This document shows positions 24,567-33,246 of a stretch of DNA of 64,000 bases, in pieces. Origin of the DNA: CAYORM01 sp964406375 (GTDB taxonomy: Bacteria; Pseudomonadota; Alphaproteobacteria; DSM-16000; Inquilinaceae). A model generated the notes under the pieces. It searched no databases and was not told the DNA's origin. It saw nothing but the letters and a program-made list of their open reading frames with translations. Position 1 is the first letter of the stretch; the number at the start of each line of letters is the position of its first letter. The DNA is taken from contig CAYORM010000006.1 in NCBI GenBank assembly GCA_964406375.1, positions 18,370 through 82,369 on the forward strand. The letters are read 5' to 3'. A program made the position numbers and the translations under genes.

Positions 24567-26119
24567 CGCCGCCCCTCCCGCTCGAGGATACGGCGGGCGG
24601 CATTCCAGCCCGGCACCCCCGAGACGCCACCGCCCGGATGCGAGCCGGCGCCGCACAGATAAAGCCCGCCGACCGGGGTGTCGTAGCGCTCGGCGCCGAA
24701 GACCGGGCGCAGCACGAACATCTGATCGACCGCGAGTTCGCCGTGGTGCCACTGGCCGCCGGGCATGCGCCAGCGCGCCTCCAGATCGTCCGGCGTGAGG
24801 AGTTCCGCCGCCCGCACCCGGGCGCCGATCCCCGGCGCATGCGCCTCGAGCACCGCCATCGCCGTCCGGAGGACGGCCGCGCGGTCGGCGCCCGGCGGGA
24901 CATATTGGATGCAGGCCGACAGGACATGGCCGCCGGCCGGCGCCAGCGACGGATCGGTGACGGTGGGCAGCACGATCTCCATCGCCGGCGCGGGCGAGGC
25001 TTCGCCATACTTCACCGCATTGAAGGCGCGCTCGACATGATCGATGGAGGGGGCGACGAGCAGCCGGTCACCGAGCCGCTCCGGCGGGAGACCGATGAAC
25101 GCAGGCGCCCCGTCGAGCGCCAGATGCAGCTTGGCAACGGTGCCCCTGATCCGGATCCCCTCGACCCGCCGCACGAAATCGGTGTCGAGCCGCGGTGCGC
25201 CGACGAGATCGAGGAAGGTCGTCCGCGGATTGACCGCCGAGACGATGACGGCGGCGGCGATCCGTTCGCCAGCCTCGGTCACGACCGCGACCACCCGGCC
25301 GCGCTCCACCTCGATCGCCGCGACCGGCGTGGCCGTCCGGATGGTGACGCCGGCCGCCCGCGCCGCCGCCTCGAGGGCCGCCGCGACGGACCCCATGCCG
25401 CCCACCGGCAGGGCGAGCGCCGCCTGCCGTCCGTCCACCGAGCCGGCGAGCCGGTAGAGCAGTGTCATCAGCGAGGTCGGCGAGCGCGGCCCGAGACGCG
25501 TGCCGAGCACCGCGTCGAAGGCGACGGCCCCGGCCAGCTTCGGACAGGCGAGTTCCTCCTCGAGCGCGTCGGCGACGCTCATCAGCGCCATGCGCAGGAA
25601 TTCCTGCCCCTCCGCGCGGCCGAGCCGCCGGATGGCGAGGCCCAGCCGGGCGAGCGGCAGTCGCTCGCGCCAATGACCGCCCGCCAGCGGTGGCGGGATC
25701 TCGGTGAGGAAGGGTTGCAGCGTGCGGGCAAAGCGCAGCAGACGCGCGCGCAGAGCGGGCCAGCCCTCCGCCCCGCCCACACTGCCCTCGATGCGCTCTC
25801 CGAAGGGTCCCGCCAGACGCAGCGCCCGTCCGTCGGGGTCGAGCACCGTCGTCGCGACGTTGGATGCCGCCCAGCGCAGCCCGTGCCGGGCGAGGTCGAG
25901 CTCGCGGAGGATGGCGGGATGGAGGAGATGGGCGAAATGGGCGACCGCCGGCACCCGCCAGCCGGACAGGAACTCGATGGTGCGGGCCGCCCCGCCGGTC
26001 GCCTCGGCCGCTTCCAGGACCAGTACGCGACGGCCGGCACGGGCGAGCCGGGTGGCGGCGACCAAGCCGTTATGGCCGCCGCCCACCACCACGGCGTCCC
26101 AGGTGTCAGAGGACGGCAT
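24563..26119 (-). CDS. FAD-dependent oxidoreductase, phytoene-desaturase/PYROXD2 type (1)
   Basis: A 518-residue flavoprotein. The FAD-binding motif is VVVGGGHNGLVAATRLARAG at about 10-29, followed by VLVLEAAEATGGAARTIEF. The C-terminal FAD signature GLYLCGAGSHPGGGVSGVPG is intact. The family is phytoene-dehydrogenase-like, close in layout to PYROXD2. No carotenoid genes are present, so a role in amine or small-molecule oxidation is more likely. It is a diverged paralogue of the next gene upstream and overlaps both neighbours. The ATG at 26119 lies inside the upstream gene; GTG at 26128 is an alternative. Confidence 0.88.
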   Translation of the reverse strand: MPSSDTWDAVVVGGGHNGLVAATRLARAGRRVLVLEAAEATGGAARTIEFLSGWRVPAVAHFAHLLHPAILRELDLARHGLRWAASNVATTVLDPDGRALRLAGPFGERIEGSVGGAEGWPALRARLLRFARTLQPFLTEIPPPLAGGHWRERLPLARLGLAIRRLGRAEGQEFLRMALMSVADALEEELACPKLAGAVAFDAVLGTRLGPRSPTSLMTLLYRLAGSVDGRQAALALPVGGMGSVAAALEAAARAAGVTIRTATPVAAIEVERGRVVAVVTEAGERIAAAVIVSAVNPRTTFLDLVGAPRLDTDFVRRVEGIRIRGTVAKLHLALDGAPAFIGLPPERLGDRLLVAPSIDHVERAFNAVKYGEASPAPAMEIVLPTVTDPSLAPAGGHVLSACIQYVPPGADRAAVLRTAMAVLEAHAPGIGARVRAAELLTPDDLEARWRMPGGQWHHGELAVDQMFVLRPVFGAERYDTPVGGLYLCGAGSHPGGGVSGVPGWNAARRILEREGRR

Positions 26120-27725
26120 AGGCGTCACTCAGATGGTCGGTGGGCCGCCGCAGATCGCGCAGGATCTCCTTCGCGGCGTTGCGTCCCGGGGCGCCCATCA
26201 CCCCGCCGCCCGGATGGGTGGACGAGCCGCACATGTAAAGGCCGCGGATCGGCGAGCGGTACTGCGCATAGCCGGGCACCGGTCGGTTGAACAGCAGCTG
26301 GTCGAAGGTCAGCTCACCTTGGAAGATGTTGCCCTCCGTCAGCCCGACCTCGGCCTCGAGCTCGCGCGGCGTGCGCACTTCCATGTGCAGGATCAACTCA
26401 CGGAAACCGGGGGCGTACTCGGCGATCTGATCGACCACGGTGCGGGCGAAGCCGTCGCGATCCGCATCCGTCCAGGGCCGACCCTCGACGAGCGGCGGGC
26501 AGTACTGGACGAAGCAGCTCATGAAATGCTTGCCCGGCGGCGTGAGCGTCGGGTCGGTCGCCGACGGGATCATCATGTCCAGGACCGGATCGGCCGACCA
26601 CCGCCCGGCCTTCCAGTCGTCATAGGCGCGCTCCATCCGCTCGATGCTGTCGGTGAAATGGAGATCGCCGCGGATGCAGGGCGAATCCTCCGGCAGTGCC
26701 GGGAAACGCGGCAGCGCGTCGAGCGCGATGTTCACCTTGCCGGAGGAGCCGCGGATCTTGAAGGTCCGCACCCGCTTCAGGAAGGATTCGGGCAGATGGC
26801 GGGCCTCGACCATGCCGAGGAAGGTCCGCTTCACATCGGCATTGGAGACGACGAGCCGGCCGCGCAGCTCCTCGCCGCCCGCCAGCACCACGCCGGTCGC
26901 CCGCCCGCCTTCGACGAGCACATGCTCGACCGCGGCGCCGGTGCGGATCGTGCCGCCCGCCGCTTCGAAGGAGGCCGCGAGCGCCGCGGTGATCGCCCCC
27001 ATGCCGCCGCGGGCATAGCCCCAGGCGCCGACCGAACCATCGACCTCGCCCATGTAATGGTGCAGCAGCACATAGGCGCTGCCCGGCGACATCGGCCCGA
27101 GCGCCGTGCCGATAATGCCGGAGATGGCGAGCGAGGCCTTGATCACCTCATTCTCGAAATAGCAGTCGAGGAATTCGGCGATCGACATCGTCCAGAATCG
27201 GATCGTGTCGGCCATCTCGGCAGCGGTCAGGTCGTGAAAGCGGCGCCCGAGATGGAGCAGCTCGGCGACATCGCGCGGCCGGAAGCGCAGCGGGTCGGGC
27301 GCGGTGCGCAGCAGCAGCGGCTGGATGAAGCGGCATTGCCGCGTGACATCACGGGCGTAGCGCTCATAGGCCTCGGCATCACGCCGCGAGAAGCGCGCGA
27401 ACTCCCGCCGATGGGCGTCGTGGTCGCGATAGGCGGCGAGATAGTCGCCACCTCGCGTCAGCACGGCGCCGCCGTCATAGGCGATGATCTGCAGCCCGTG
27501 GCGCGGCAGGTCGAGGTCGCGGATGATCTCGGGCCGCAGCAGGCTGCAGACATAGGAACAGTTGGAATAGACGAACCCCGGATGGAGCGACCGGCTGGTG
27601 GCCGCGCCGCCAACCCAGGGATTGCGCTCGACCACCAGCACATCGAGCCCGGCGCGCTGCAGGTAGCAGGCCGCCACCAGCCCATTATGCCCCGCGCCGA
27701 TCACGACCGCATCGAAGGTCTTCAT
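26106..27725 (-). CDS. FAD-dependent oxidoreductase, phytoene-desaturase/PYROXD2 type (2)
   Basis: A 539-residue flavoprotein and the first gene of the long amine operon. The FAD motif AVVIGAGHNGLVAACYLQRAG is at residues 6-26, then VLVVERNPWVGGAATSR. The middle part has IIGTALGPMSPGSAYVLLHHYMGE and RGGMGAITAALAASF, typical of the family, and the end carries GLYMCGSSTHPGGGVMGAPGRN. GAGGGGG precedes the ATG. About 60 bases upstream is the inverted repeat TGAATGATCATTCA. Tandem paralogous FAD oxidoreductases beside a GcvT-like protein suggest an oxidative demethylation or deamination unit, which is inference. Confidence 0.9.
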   Translation of the reverse strand: MKTFDAVVIGAGHNGLVAACYLQRAGLDVLVVERNPWVGGAATSRSLHPGFVYSNCSYVCSLLRPEIIRDLDLPRHGLQIIAYDGGAVLTRGGDYLAAYRDHDAHRREFARFSRRDAEAYERYARDVTRQCRFIQPLLLRTAPDPLRFRPRDVAELLHLGRRFHDLTAAEMADTIRFWTMSIAEFLDCYFENEVIKASLAISGIIGTALGPMSPGSAYVLLHHYMGEVDGSVGAWGYARGGMGAITAALAASFEAAGGTIRTGAAVEHVLVEGGRATGVVLAGGEELRGRLVVSNADVKRTFLGMVEARHLPESFLKRVRTFKIRGSSGKVNIALDALPRFPALPEDSPCIRGDLHFTDSIERMERAYDDWKAGRWSADPVLDMMIPSATDPTLTPPGKHFMSCFVQYCPPLVEGRPWTDADRDGFARTVVDQIAEYAPGFRELILHMEVRTPRELEAEVGLTEGNIFQGELTFDQLLFNRPVPGYAQYRSPIRGLYMCGSSTHPGGGVMGAPGRNAAKEILRDLRRPTDHLSDAYAVL

Positions 27726-28096
27726 CCGCGCCCCCTCACCCGCCGATTCGATCGCATGTCCCGGCCTCGCCTGTCCAGCCGTATTGAATGATCATTCAGC
27801 AAAAATCTTGTGATGGCGGCCGGGCCGGGCTAGGCTTGCCCAAACGGCGGAGGACGGAGTTCCGGTGCCGGACGAGCCAGGCACGGCGGAAGCGGGGACG
27901 GGGCGGCAGCGGACCGCCGCCGGGAGCCCCGAGGCGCGCCGCCTCGACGCGCCGGCGCAGACCCCGGCACCGCGCCGCGCACGGGTCCGGAGATCGACGC
28001 AGATCGGCCTTGATTCCGGCTCGCAGCGGCCTACGCATGAGGCTGGACGGGCCACCCGCGAGCGGGGACCCGCGAGGCGCCCCGACCGAGGTTCCG
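27726..28096. other. Divergent promoter region between amine operon and tetR
   Basis: About 370 bases between the start of the minus-strand operon and the preferred start of the TetR gene. The left 100 bases are AT-richer and hold the operator. The rest is GC-rich and open in the TetR frame (and in another plus-strand frame) back to 27788, so it may encode a longer, low-complexity TetR N-terminus. No other gene or hairpin is convincing here. Confidence 0.5.
27784..27799. promoter_or_regulatory. Putative TetR-family operator, copy 1
   Basis: TTGAATGATCATTCAG contains the perfect 14-bp palindrome TGAATGATCATTCA (27785-27798). The same element recurs at 33178 and 35957. It lies about 60 bases before the amine operon ATG and upstream of the divergent TetR gene, the classic place for an autoregulated TetR/BetI-type repressor. 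Confidence 0.8.
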
Positions 28097-28867
28097 TTGA
28101 CCCGCGCATCATCGGCTTCCAAGACCCCGACCTCGTCCGCCAGCCCCCCGGGCGGCCCCTCAGCCGCACCGGCAACCGCCCGGACGGCGCGGGCGCAACG
28201 GGAGGAGGGCACCAAGGGCCGCAAGGCATCCAAGGCGGTGCGCCGCCAGCAGCTCATCGAGGCGACGATCGATTCGCTCGCCACGCGCGGCTTCTCCGGC
28301 ACCACGATGGCCGATGTGACCGACGGCGCCGGCCTGTCCCGCGGCATCGTCAATTTCCATTTCGACAGCAAGGAGACCCTGCTGGTCGAGACGCTGCGCT
28401 CGCTGGCCGACGAGTACAGCGCGCATTGGCGCAATGCGCTGGCGCGGGCACGGCCCGATCCGGCCTCGCGGCTGTGGGCGCTGGTCGCCGCGGATTTCGA
28501 CCGCCAGATCTGCAATCGTCGCAAGCTGGCCGCCTGGTGCGCCTTCTGGGGCGAGGCCAAGTCGCGACCGACCTACAAGGCGCTGTGTTCCGCACGCGAC
28601 GCCATCTATCAGGACACGATCATCGAGCTCTGTCAGGCGCTGGTGGACGAGGGGGGCTACGCGCTCGACCCGAAATCCGTCGCGGTCGGACTCGACGCGA
28701 TGCTCGAAGGGTTGTGGCTGCGGCTGCTGCTCGACGGCCGCGGCATGGGGCGCGAACAGGGCCATGCCACTGTCATCCAGTATCTCGTCGCGCTGTTCCC
28801 GGCGCATTTTACCGCCGCGGGACCGGTCCCCCGGACCGCCGCGACCGCGCCGCCATCGCGGGGATGA
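28097..28867 (+). CDS. TetR/BetI-like transcriptional regulator
   Basis: About 256 residues from a TTG start preceded by CGAGG; an ATG at 28037 and one at 27788 in the same frame are alternatives, so the N-terminus is uncertain. The first 40-60 residues are Pro/Ser/Ala-rich and precede a Lys/Arg patch. The TetR DNA-binding domain then follows: QQLIEATIDSLATRGFSGTTMADVTDGAGLSRGIVNFHFDSKETLL, read here as separate helices. The C-terminal ligand domain has AAWCAFWGEAKSRPTYKAL, as in BetI-type choline repressors. It is divergent from the carnitine operon, shares its palindrome, and is followed by a transporter binding-protein gene. A quaternary amine or its CoA ester is the likely inducer. Confidence 0.85.
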   Translation: MTRASSASKTPTSSASPPGGPSAAPATARTARAQREEGTKGRKASKAVRRQQLIEATIDSLATRGFSGTTMADVTDGAGLSRGIVNFHFDSKETLLVETLRSLADEYSAHWRNALARARPDPASRLWALVAADFDRQICNRRKLAAWCAFWGEAKSRPTYKALCSARDAIYQDTIIELCQALVDEGGYALDPKSVAVGLDAMLEGLWLRLLLDGRGMGREQGHATVIQYLVALFPAHFTAAGPVPRTAATAPPSRG

Positions 28868-28992
28868 CGGCGTGAGCGGTCGCGCGGATCGCCCCGACCG
28901 GGACCGGGGCGGGCGGGGCCTCGGCAGGGCGACGGAAAGACACCCGCGGGCGGGCGGCCGCTGCGGTTCGGCGCACAAGTGAGGAGGGGGAG

Positions 28993-30084
28993 ATGACGAC
29001 ACATACCCGGCGGCGATACGTGACGGGCGCCGCGAGCATCACCTGCGCATTGGCCGCGGTGGCCTGGCTCGCGCCCGCCCCGGCCTCGGCGGACGATCCC
29101 GCCCTGACCGTCTTCGACTGGGCGGGCTATGAGGACCCGTCCTTCCACCCGGCCTATGTCGAGGCGCATGGCGCCTCGCCGACCTTCGCCTTCTTCGGCG
29201 ATGAGGAAGAGGCGTTCCAGAAGATCCGTGCCGGCTTCCGCGCCGATCTCGCGCATCCCTGCTCCCAGAGCGTGGTGAAATGGCGCGATGCGGGGCTTCT
29301 GCGGCCGATCGACACCGGCCGCATCGAGGCCTGGGACGACATCATCCCCGGATTGCGCGACCTGGAAGGCTTCGCGTCCGAAGGCGAGCAGTGGTTCGTG
29401 CCCTTCGAATGGGGCAATACAGGCCTCATCTACCGCACCGATGTGGTCGATGCGGCGGCCCTCTCCTCGCTGCGGGTGCTGGCCGATCCCGCCTATGCCG
29501 GCCGCGTCTCGTTGCCCGACAATGTCGACGATGCCTTTGCGCTCGGCGCCCTCGTCGTCGGGGTGCGTGACTGGACGCAGATGACGGATGCCGAATTCCA
29601 GGCCGCCGCCGCCTTCCTGCGCGAGGTGGCGCCGAATGTGCGGATGTACTGGACTGACAACACCGAGCTGGCGCAGGCGATGGCGACCGGCGAGATCGTG
29701 CTGGCCTGGGGCTGGAACGAGACCCCGACCCATCTGCAGGCGGACGGCTATCCCGTCGCGATGCACAAGAACACCGAGGAGGGCATCTTCACCTGGGTGT
29801 GCGGCTATGTCCTGCTCGCCGGCGGGGCAGGGTCCGAGGACCGGGCCTATGACTATCTCAACGCCGTGCTCGCGGTGGAGTCGGGCCACTTCCTCCTGGA
29901 CGCGTGGGGCTATGGCCACGCCAATGCGGAGGCGATCGCCACCGCCGACCCGACGGTCGTCGAGGCCAGCGGCTTCGCCGATTTCGAGCAGTTCACCGAC
30001 CGCACCCTGTTCGCGGCGCCGCTGCCGGAGGCGCTGCGTCAGCGGATGATCAGCGAGTTCGAACGGATCAAGGCGGGGTTCTGA
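28993..30084 (+). CDS. Spermidine/putrescine-type ABC transporter substrate-binding protein (PotD-like)
   Basis: A 363-residue periplasmic protein starting at an ATG directly behind GAGGAGGGGGAG. It has a twin-arginine-like or Sec signal (TRRRYVTGAASITCALAAVAWLAPAPASA-D, read in parts) cleaved near residue 34. The mature part follows PotD/PotF: VFDWAGYEDPSF, the polar AFFGDEEEAFQKI turn, PFEWGNTGLIYRTDVV, and VLAWGWNETPTHLQ. Trp and acidic residues in these segments suit a cationic amine ligand, including a trimethylammonium compound. It lies behind tetR, and its stop faces the ATPase stop 10 bases away, so the rest of the transporter is on the opposite strand. Confidence 0.9.
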   Translation: MTTHTRRRYVTGAASITCALAAVAWLAPAPASADDPALTVFDWAGYEDPSFHPAYVEAHGASPTFAFFGDEEEAFQKIRAGFRADLAHPCSQSVVKWRDAGLLRPIDTGRIEAWDDIIPGLRDLEGFASEGEQWFVPFEWGNTGLIYRTDVVDAAALSSLRVLADPAYAGRVSLPDNVDDAFALGALVVGVRDWTQMTDAEFQAAAAFLREVAPNVRMYWTDNTELAQAMATGEIVLAWGWNETPTHLQADGYPVAMHKNTEEGIFTWVCGYVLLAGGAGSEDRAYDYLNAVLAVESGHFLLDAWGYGHANAEAIATADPTVVEASGFADFEQFTDRTLFAAPLPEALRQRMISEFERIKAGF

Positions 30085-30094
30085 ACCCGGCGGC

Positions 30095-31183
30095 TCAGAC
30101 CAGCGGGATCAGCGCATCGACGTCCCAGCCGATGCGCACGCCCGCCCCCGGGGCGAAGGCCGGCCGGCCGGTATTGGTGACCGCGACCGTCAGCCGCTCC
30201 TCCTGTCCCGGGATTCTGACCTCGTAATGGGTGACCTCGCCGAAATAGGTCGCCTCCTCGATCGCGCCCTGCATCGCCGGTTCCGGCCCCGGGCCGTCTG
30301 CCTCATCCCCGAACAGCCGCAGCCGCTCCGGCCGGACGCCGAGCACGATCTCGCGCGCGCCACCGAAACCGGCCGGCAGCGGGGTCTCGATCCGACCGAT
30401 CCCGGCGGCGTCGAGCTCGAGCGTCGCAGCGGCGGTCCGAAGGACCCGGGCCCGAATGAAGTTCATGCCGCCTATGAAATGCGCGACGCGGCGGCTCGCC
30501 GGCCGCTCATAGATCTCGCGCGGCGTCGCCACCTGCTCGATCAGCCCGTCGAACATCACCGCCATGCGGTCCGACATGGCGAGCGCCTCGTACTGGTCGT
30601 GGGTGACGAGGATGAAGGTGATGCCGACCGCCCGCTGCAGGCGCCGCAGCTCGCCCTGCATCTGCTCACGCAGCTTCTTGTCGAGTGCCGAGAGCGGCTC
30701 GTCGAGCAGCAGCACCTTGGGTCGCAGCACCAGGGCGCGGGCGAGCGCCACCCGCTGCCGCTGCCCGCCCGAGAGCTCATGCGGCCGCCGTCGTCCGAGG
30801 CCCGACAGCCCGACCATCGCCAGCGCCTCCTCCACCCGTGCCCGTCGGCTGGCGGCATCGAGCTTCAGCCGGCGCAGCCCGTAGGCGACGTTCTGCGCGA
30901 CGTCGAGATGCGGGAAGATCGCATAGTTCTGGAAGACCATATTGGTCGGCCGGCGGTTGGCCGGCACGCCGCGCATCGAGACGCCGTCAATGCGGATATC
31001 GCCCTCCGAGGGCTCGTCGAACCCGGCGATCAGCCGCAGCAGCGTGGTCTTGCCGCAGCCAGACGGGCCGAGCAGTGAGAAGAACTCTCCGGTCCTGATC
31101 GCGAGATCGACGCCGCCGAGGGCGACGAAGCCAGCATAGCGCCTGGTGACGCCGCAGGCCTCGATGATCGGTCGGTCGGTCAC
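30095..31183 (-). CDS. potA: Polyamine-type ABC transporter ATP-binding protein (PotA-like)
   Basis: A 362-residue ATPase starting at GTG 31183, chosen because GCGGAGG precedes it and the homologous N-terminus begins there. The nucleotide-binding domain carries Walker A GPSGCGKTT, Q-loop NYAIFPHLDVAQNVAYGLR, signature LSGGQRQRVALARAL, Walker B LLLDEPLSALD and switch His in LVTHDQYEAL, all intact. A TOBE domain follows from about residue 280 (EIVLGVRPERLRLF). It is the last gene of a permease-permease-ATPase operon. It would power import of the ligand bound by the PotD-like protein whose gene converges on it. Confidence 0.94.
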   Translation of the reverse strand: MTDRPIIEACGVTRRYAGFVALGGVDLAIRTGEFFSLLGPSGCGKTTLLRLIAGFDEPSEGDIRIDGVSMRGVPANRRPTNMVFQNYAIFPHLDVAQNVAYGLRRLKLDAASRRARVEEALAMVGLSGLGRRRPHELSGGQRQRVALARALVLRPKVLLLDEPLSALDKKLREQMQGELRRLQRAVGITFILVTHDQYEALAMSDRMAVMFDGLIEQVATPREIYERPASRRVAHFIGGMNFIRARVLRTAAATLELDAAGIGRIETPLPAGFGGAREIVLGVRPERLRLFGDEADGPGPEPAMQGAIEEATYFGEVTHYEVRIPGQEERLTVAVTNTGRPAFAPGAGVRIGWDVDALIPLV

Positions 31184-31196
31184 GACGGGCCTCCGC

Positions 31197-32042
31197 TCAC
31201 AGGATGTCGTCCGAAGGTGTCCGCCGGCGGCCGAGACGCCGCAGCGCCTGCGCGGCCGCGAGCAACAGGAAGGAAGCGGCGAGCAAGATCGTGCCCAGCG
31301 CCAGCACATTGGGGAGCTGCGCCGCGAAGCGGAGCTGGCCCCAGATGTAGATCGGGATCGTCGGCTCGGTGCCGGTCAGGAAGAAGGCGACGATGAACTC
31401 GTCGAGCGAGATCGTGAAGGTGACGAGCAGGCTGGCCGCGAGGCCGGGCGCTACGATCGGCAGCGTCACCCGGAAGAAGGTGCCGAGCGGCGATTCGCCG
31501 AGATCGGCCGATGCCTCCTCGAGGCTGCGATCGAAGCCCTCGAAGCTCGACATCATGATCGCCATGGCGAAGGGGATGCACAGCAGGACGTGCCCGACCA
31601 CCACGCTCGACAATGACAGATTGAGCCCGAGCTGGATCAGCGCGACGAGCAGCCCGACCGCGACGACGATGTCGGGCAGGACCAGCGGCACCATCACGAA
31701 GCCGGTGGCGAGACGGCGGCCGGGGAAGCGGTAGCGGGTGACCGCGCGCGCGCCGAGTGTCCCGAGGATCGTGCTGATCACGGCGGTGGCGAGGCCGACC
31801 TCGAGGCTGTTCCACACCGCCTGATGCAGCGCATCCACCCCGGCCAGCCGCTCGTACCAGCGGGTTGTGAAGCCCTGCAGCGGGAAGGCGACGACCGAGC
31901 TGTCGTTGAAGGAGAACAGCGGCAGCAGGAACACCGGCAGGTAGAGGAAGCCGATGTAAAGGAGCGTGTAAAGGGTGAGGCCGAGCGGCAGGCCGCGGCG
32001 ACGGCCGCTCCCCTTTCGCGCCGGCTGCGGCGCGACCGTCAC
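31197..32042 (-). CDS. potC: Polyamine-type ABC transporter permease (PotC-like)
   Basis: A 281-residue inner-membrane protein with six hydrophobic segments starting at a GTG that overlaps the PotB stop (GTGA). The EAA coupling motif region is FDRSLEEASADLGESPLGTFFRVTLPIVAPGLAASLL, read as the usual EAA---G pattern. The early segment LPLFSFNDSSVVAFPLQGFTTRWYE matches PotC proteins. It pairs with the PotB-like protein upstream. Confidence 0.93.
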   Translation of the reverse strand: MTVAPQPARKGSGRRRGLPLGLTLYTLLYIGFLYLPVFLLPLFSFNDSSVVAFPLQGFTTRWYERLAGVDALHQAVWNSLEVGLATAVISTILGTLGARAVTRYRFPGRRLATGFVMVPLVLPDIVVAVGLLVALIQLGLNLSLSSVVVGHVLLCIPFAMAIMMSSFEGFDRSLEEASADLGESPLGTFFRVTLPIVAPGLAASLLVTFTISLDEFIVAFFLTGTEPTIPIYIWGQLRFAAQLPNVLALGTILLAASFLLLAAAQALRRLGRRRTPSDDIL

Positions 32043-32956
32043 CGGACGAGCCTCGCGCCGAGCCGCAGCACGCCGATCAGCAGCAGGGTCGCTGCCGAGA
32101 CGATGGCCACCGCCGATACGGCGAGCGCCGCGCCCGAGGGCCAGTCATTGCCGCGGCCGAACTGCACCTGGATCATGTTCGCGATCATCGCCCCGTCCGG
32201 CCCGCCGACCAGCTTCGGCGTGATGTAGTCGCCGACGGTCGGGATGAAGATGACAACCGCGGCGCCGATCACCCCCGGCAGCGAGAGCGGCAGCGTCACC
32301 CGGAGGAACCGCCGGACCGGCCCGTCGCCGAGATCGGTCGCCGCCTCGAGCAGCGAACCGTCGATCTTCCGGAGCGACACGTAGATCGGGAGGATCGCGA
32401 AGGCGGCCCAGGCATGGGTCAGCGTCAGTACCACCGCATTGACGTTGTAGAGCAGGAAGTCCAGCGGCGCCGCGATGAGGCCGAGGGCGAGGAGGCCGGA
32501 GTTCAGCACGCCCTCATAGCCGAGGATCACCTTCCAGGCGAAGACGCGCAGCAGATAGCTGGTCCAGAACGGGATCGTCACCAGGAACAGCCAGAGGCCG
32601 CGGCGCTGCCCGCCATGGAAGGCGATGTAATAGGCGATGGGATAGGCCATCGCCACGGTCAGCACCGTCGTCACCGCCGAGACCGCCAGCGACCGCAGCA
32701 TCAGCGTGCGATAGAGCGGATCGGTCCACACCTCGACGTAGCGGTCGAGGGTGAAGCGCGTGTCGATGTCGAGGTAGTTCTGGGTCCAGAAGGAGTGCGC
32801 CAGGACCGACAGCAGCGGCACCGCGAGCAGTGCCACCGTGAACAGGAAGGTCGGCGCGAGAAGCAGTATGCCGGTCCGCGCCGACCGGCCGGATCGTGCG
32901 CCATCCGCCGCTGGACGCGCCGCGCGGGCTCCGCCCTGCGCCGCTATCGTTGCCAT
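32039..32956 (-). CDS. potB: Polyamine-type ABC transporter permease (PotB-like)
   Basis: A 305-residue inner-membrane protein. The ATG at 32956 is preferred because GGGGACGAGG stands right before it. After a basic cytoplasmic N-terminus of about 35 residues come six membrane segments. Family features include FWTQNYLDIDTRFTLDRYVEVWTDPLY in the first periplasmic loop, the ATDLGDGPVRRFLRVTLPLSLPGV coupling loop, and GDYITPKLVGGPDGAMIANMI. It is the first gene of the operon; its promoter lies in the 290-base gap shared with the aminotransferase and the second TetR-type operator. Confidence 0.93.
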   Translation of the reverse strand: MATIAAQGGARAARPAADGARSGRSARTGILLLAPTFLFTVALLAVPLLSVLAHSFWTQNYLDIDTRFTLDRYVEVWTDPLYRTLMLRSLAVSAVTTVLTVAMAYPIAYYIAFHGGQRRGLWLFLVTIPFWTSYLLRVFAWKVILGYEGVLNSGLLALGLIAAPLDFLLYNVNAVVLTLTHAWAAFAILPIYVSLRKIDGSLLEAATDLGDGPVRRFLRVTLPLSLPGVIGAAVVIFIPTVGDYITPKLVGGPDGAMIANMIQVQFGRGNDWPSGAALAVSAVAIVSAATLLLIGVLRLGARLVR

Positions 32957-33177
32957 CCTCGTCCCCGGCACGGGCGCCTGCCGCAGCACGCGCTCCCCCG
33001 CCCTCCCCCGCTCGCAGGCATTGGCCCTCCGCCACCGTCACCGCACCCCGCCATCGATCCAGCACCAGGCACCGCCCGAAAGCAATACCGATCGTGCCGG
33101 ATCGTGTTCTGGCATACTCCCGCCGAGGAGTAGGCGATATCATTCTGTTTTCAAGTGGTTTTCGTAGATATTGCTGA

Positions 33178-33193
33178 TTGAACGTGCATTCAG
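33178..33193. promoter_or_regulatory. Putative TetR-family operator, copy 2
   Basis: TTGAACGTGCATTCAG matches copy 1 in 13 of 16 bases, with the outer arms TGAA and TTCA conserved. It sits about 55-70 bases before the aminotransferase ATG in an AT-rich stretch (CTGTTTTCAAGTGGTTTTCG just upstream), the likely promoter. It may also affect the divergent permease operon. Confidence 0.7.
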
Positions 33194-33246
33194 TAGAGTT
33201 TGCGCGTTCTGCGTGTGCATCACCGGGCGGCCGACGGAGAAGACGG

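Noticed and set aside
24563..27725. Carotenoid biosynthesis genes
   Set aside because: Only the two desaturase-like flavoproteins are present, with no phytoene synthase, cyclase or CrtE gene, and the operon context is amine metabolism.
28885..28920. GC-rich hairpin after the TetR gene as terminator
   Set aside because: The arms GCCCCG/CGGGGC can pair, but there is no T tract and the stem is only 6 bp in very GC-rich DNA.
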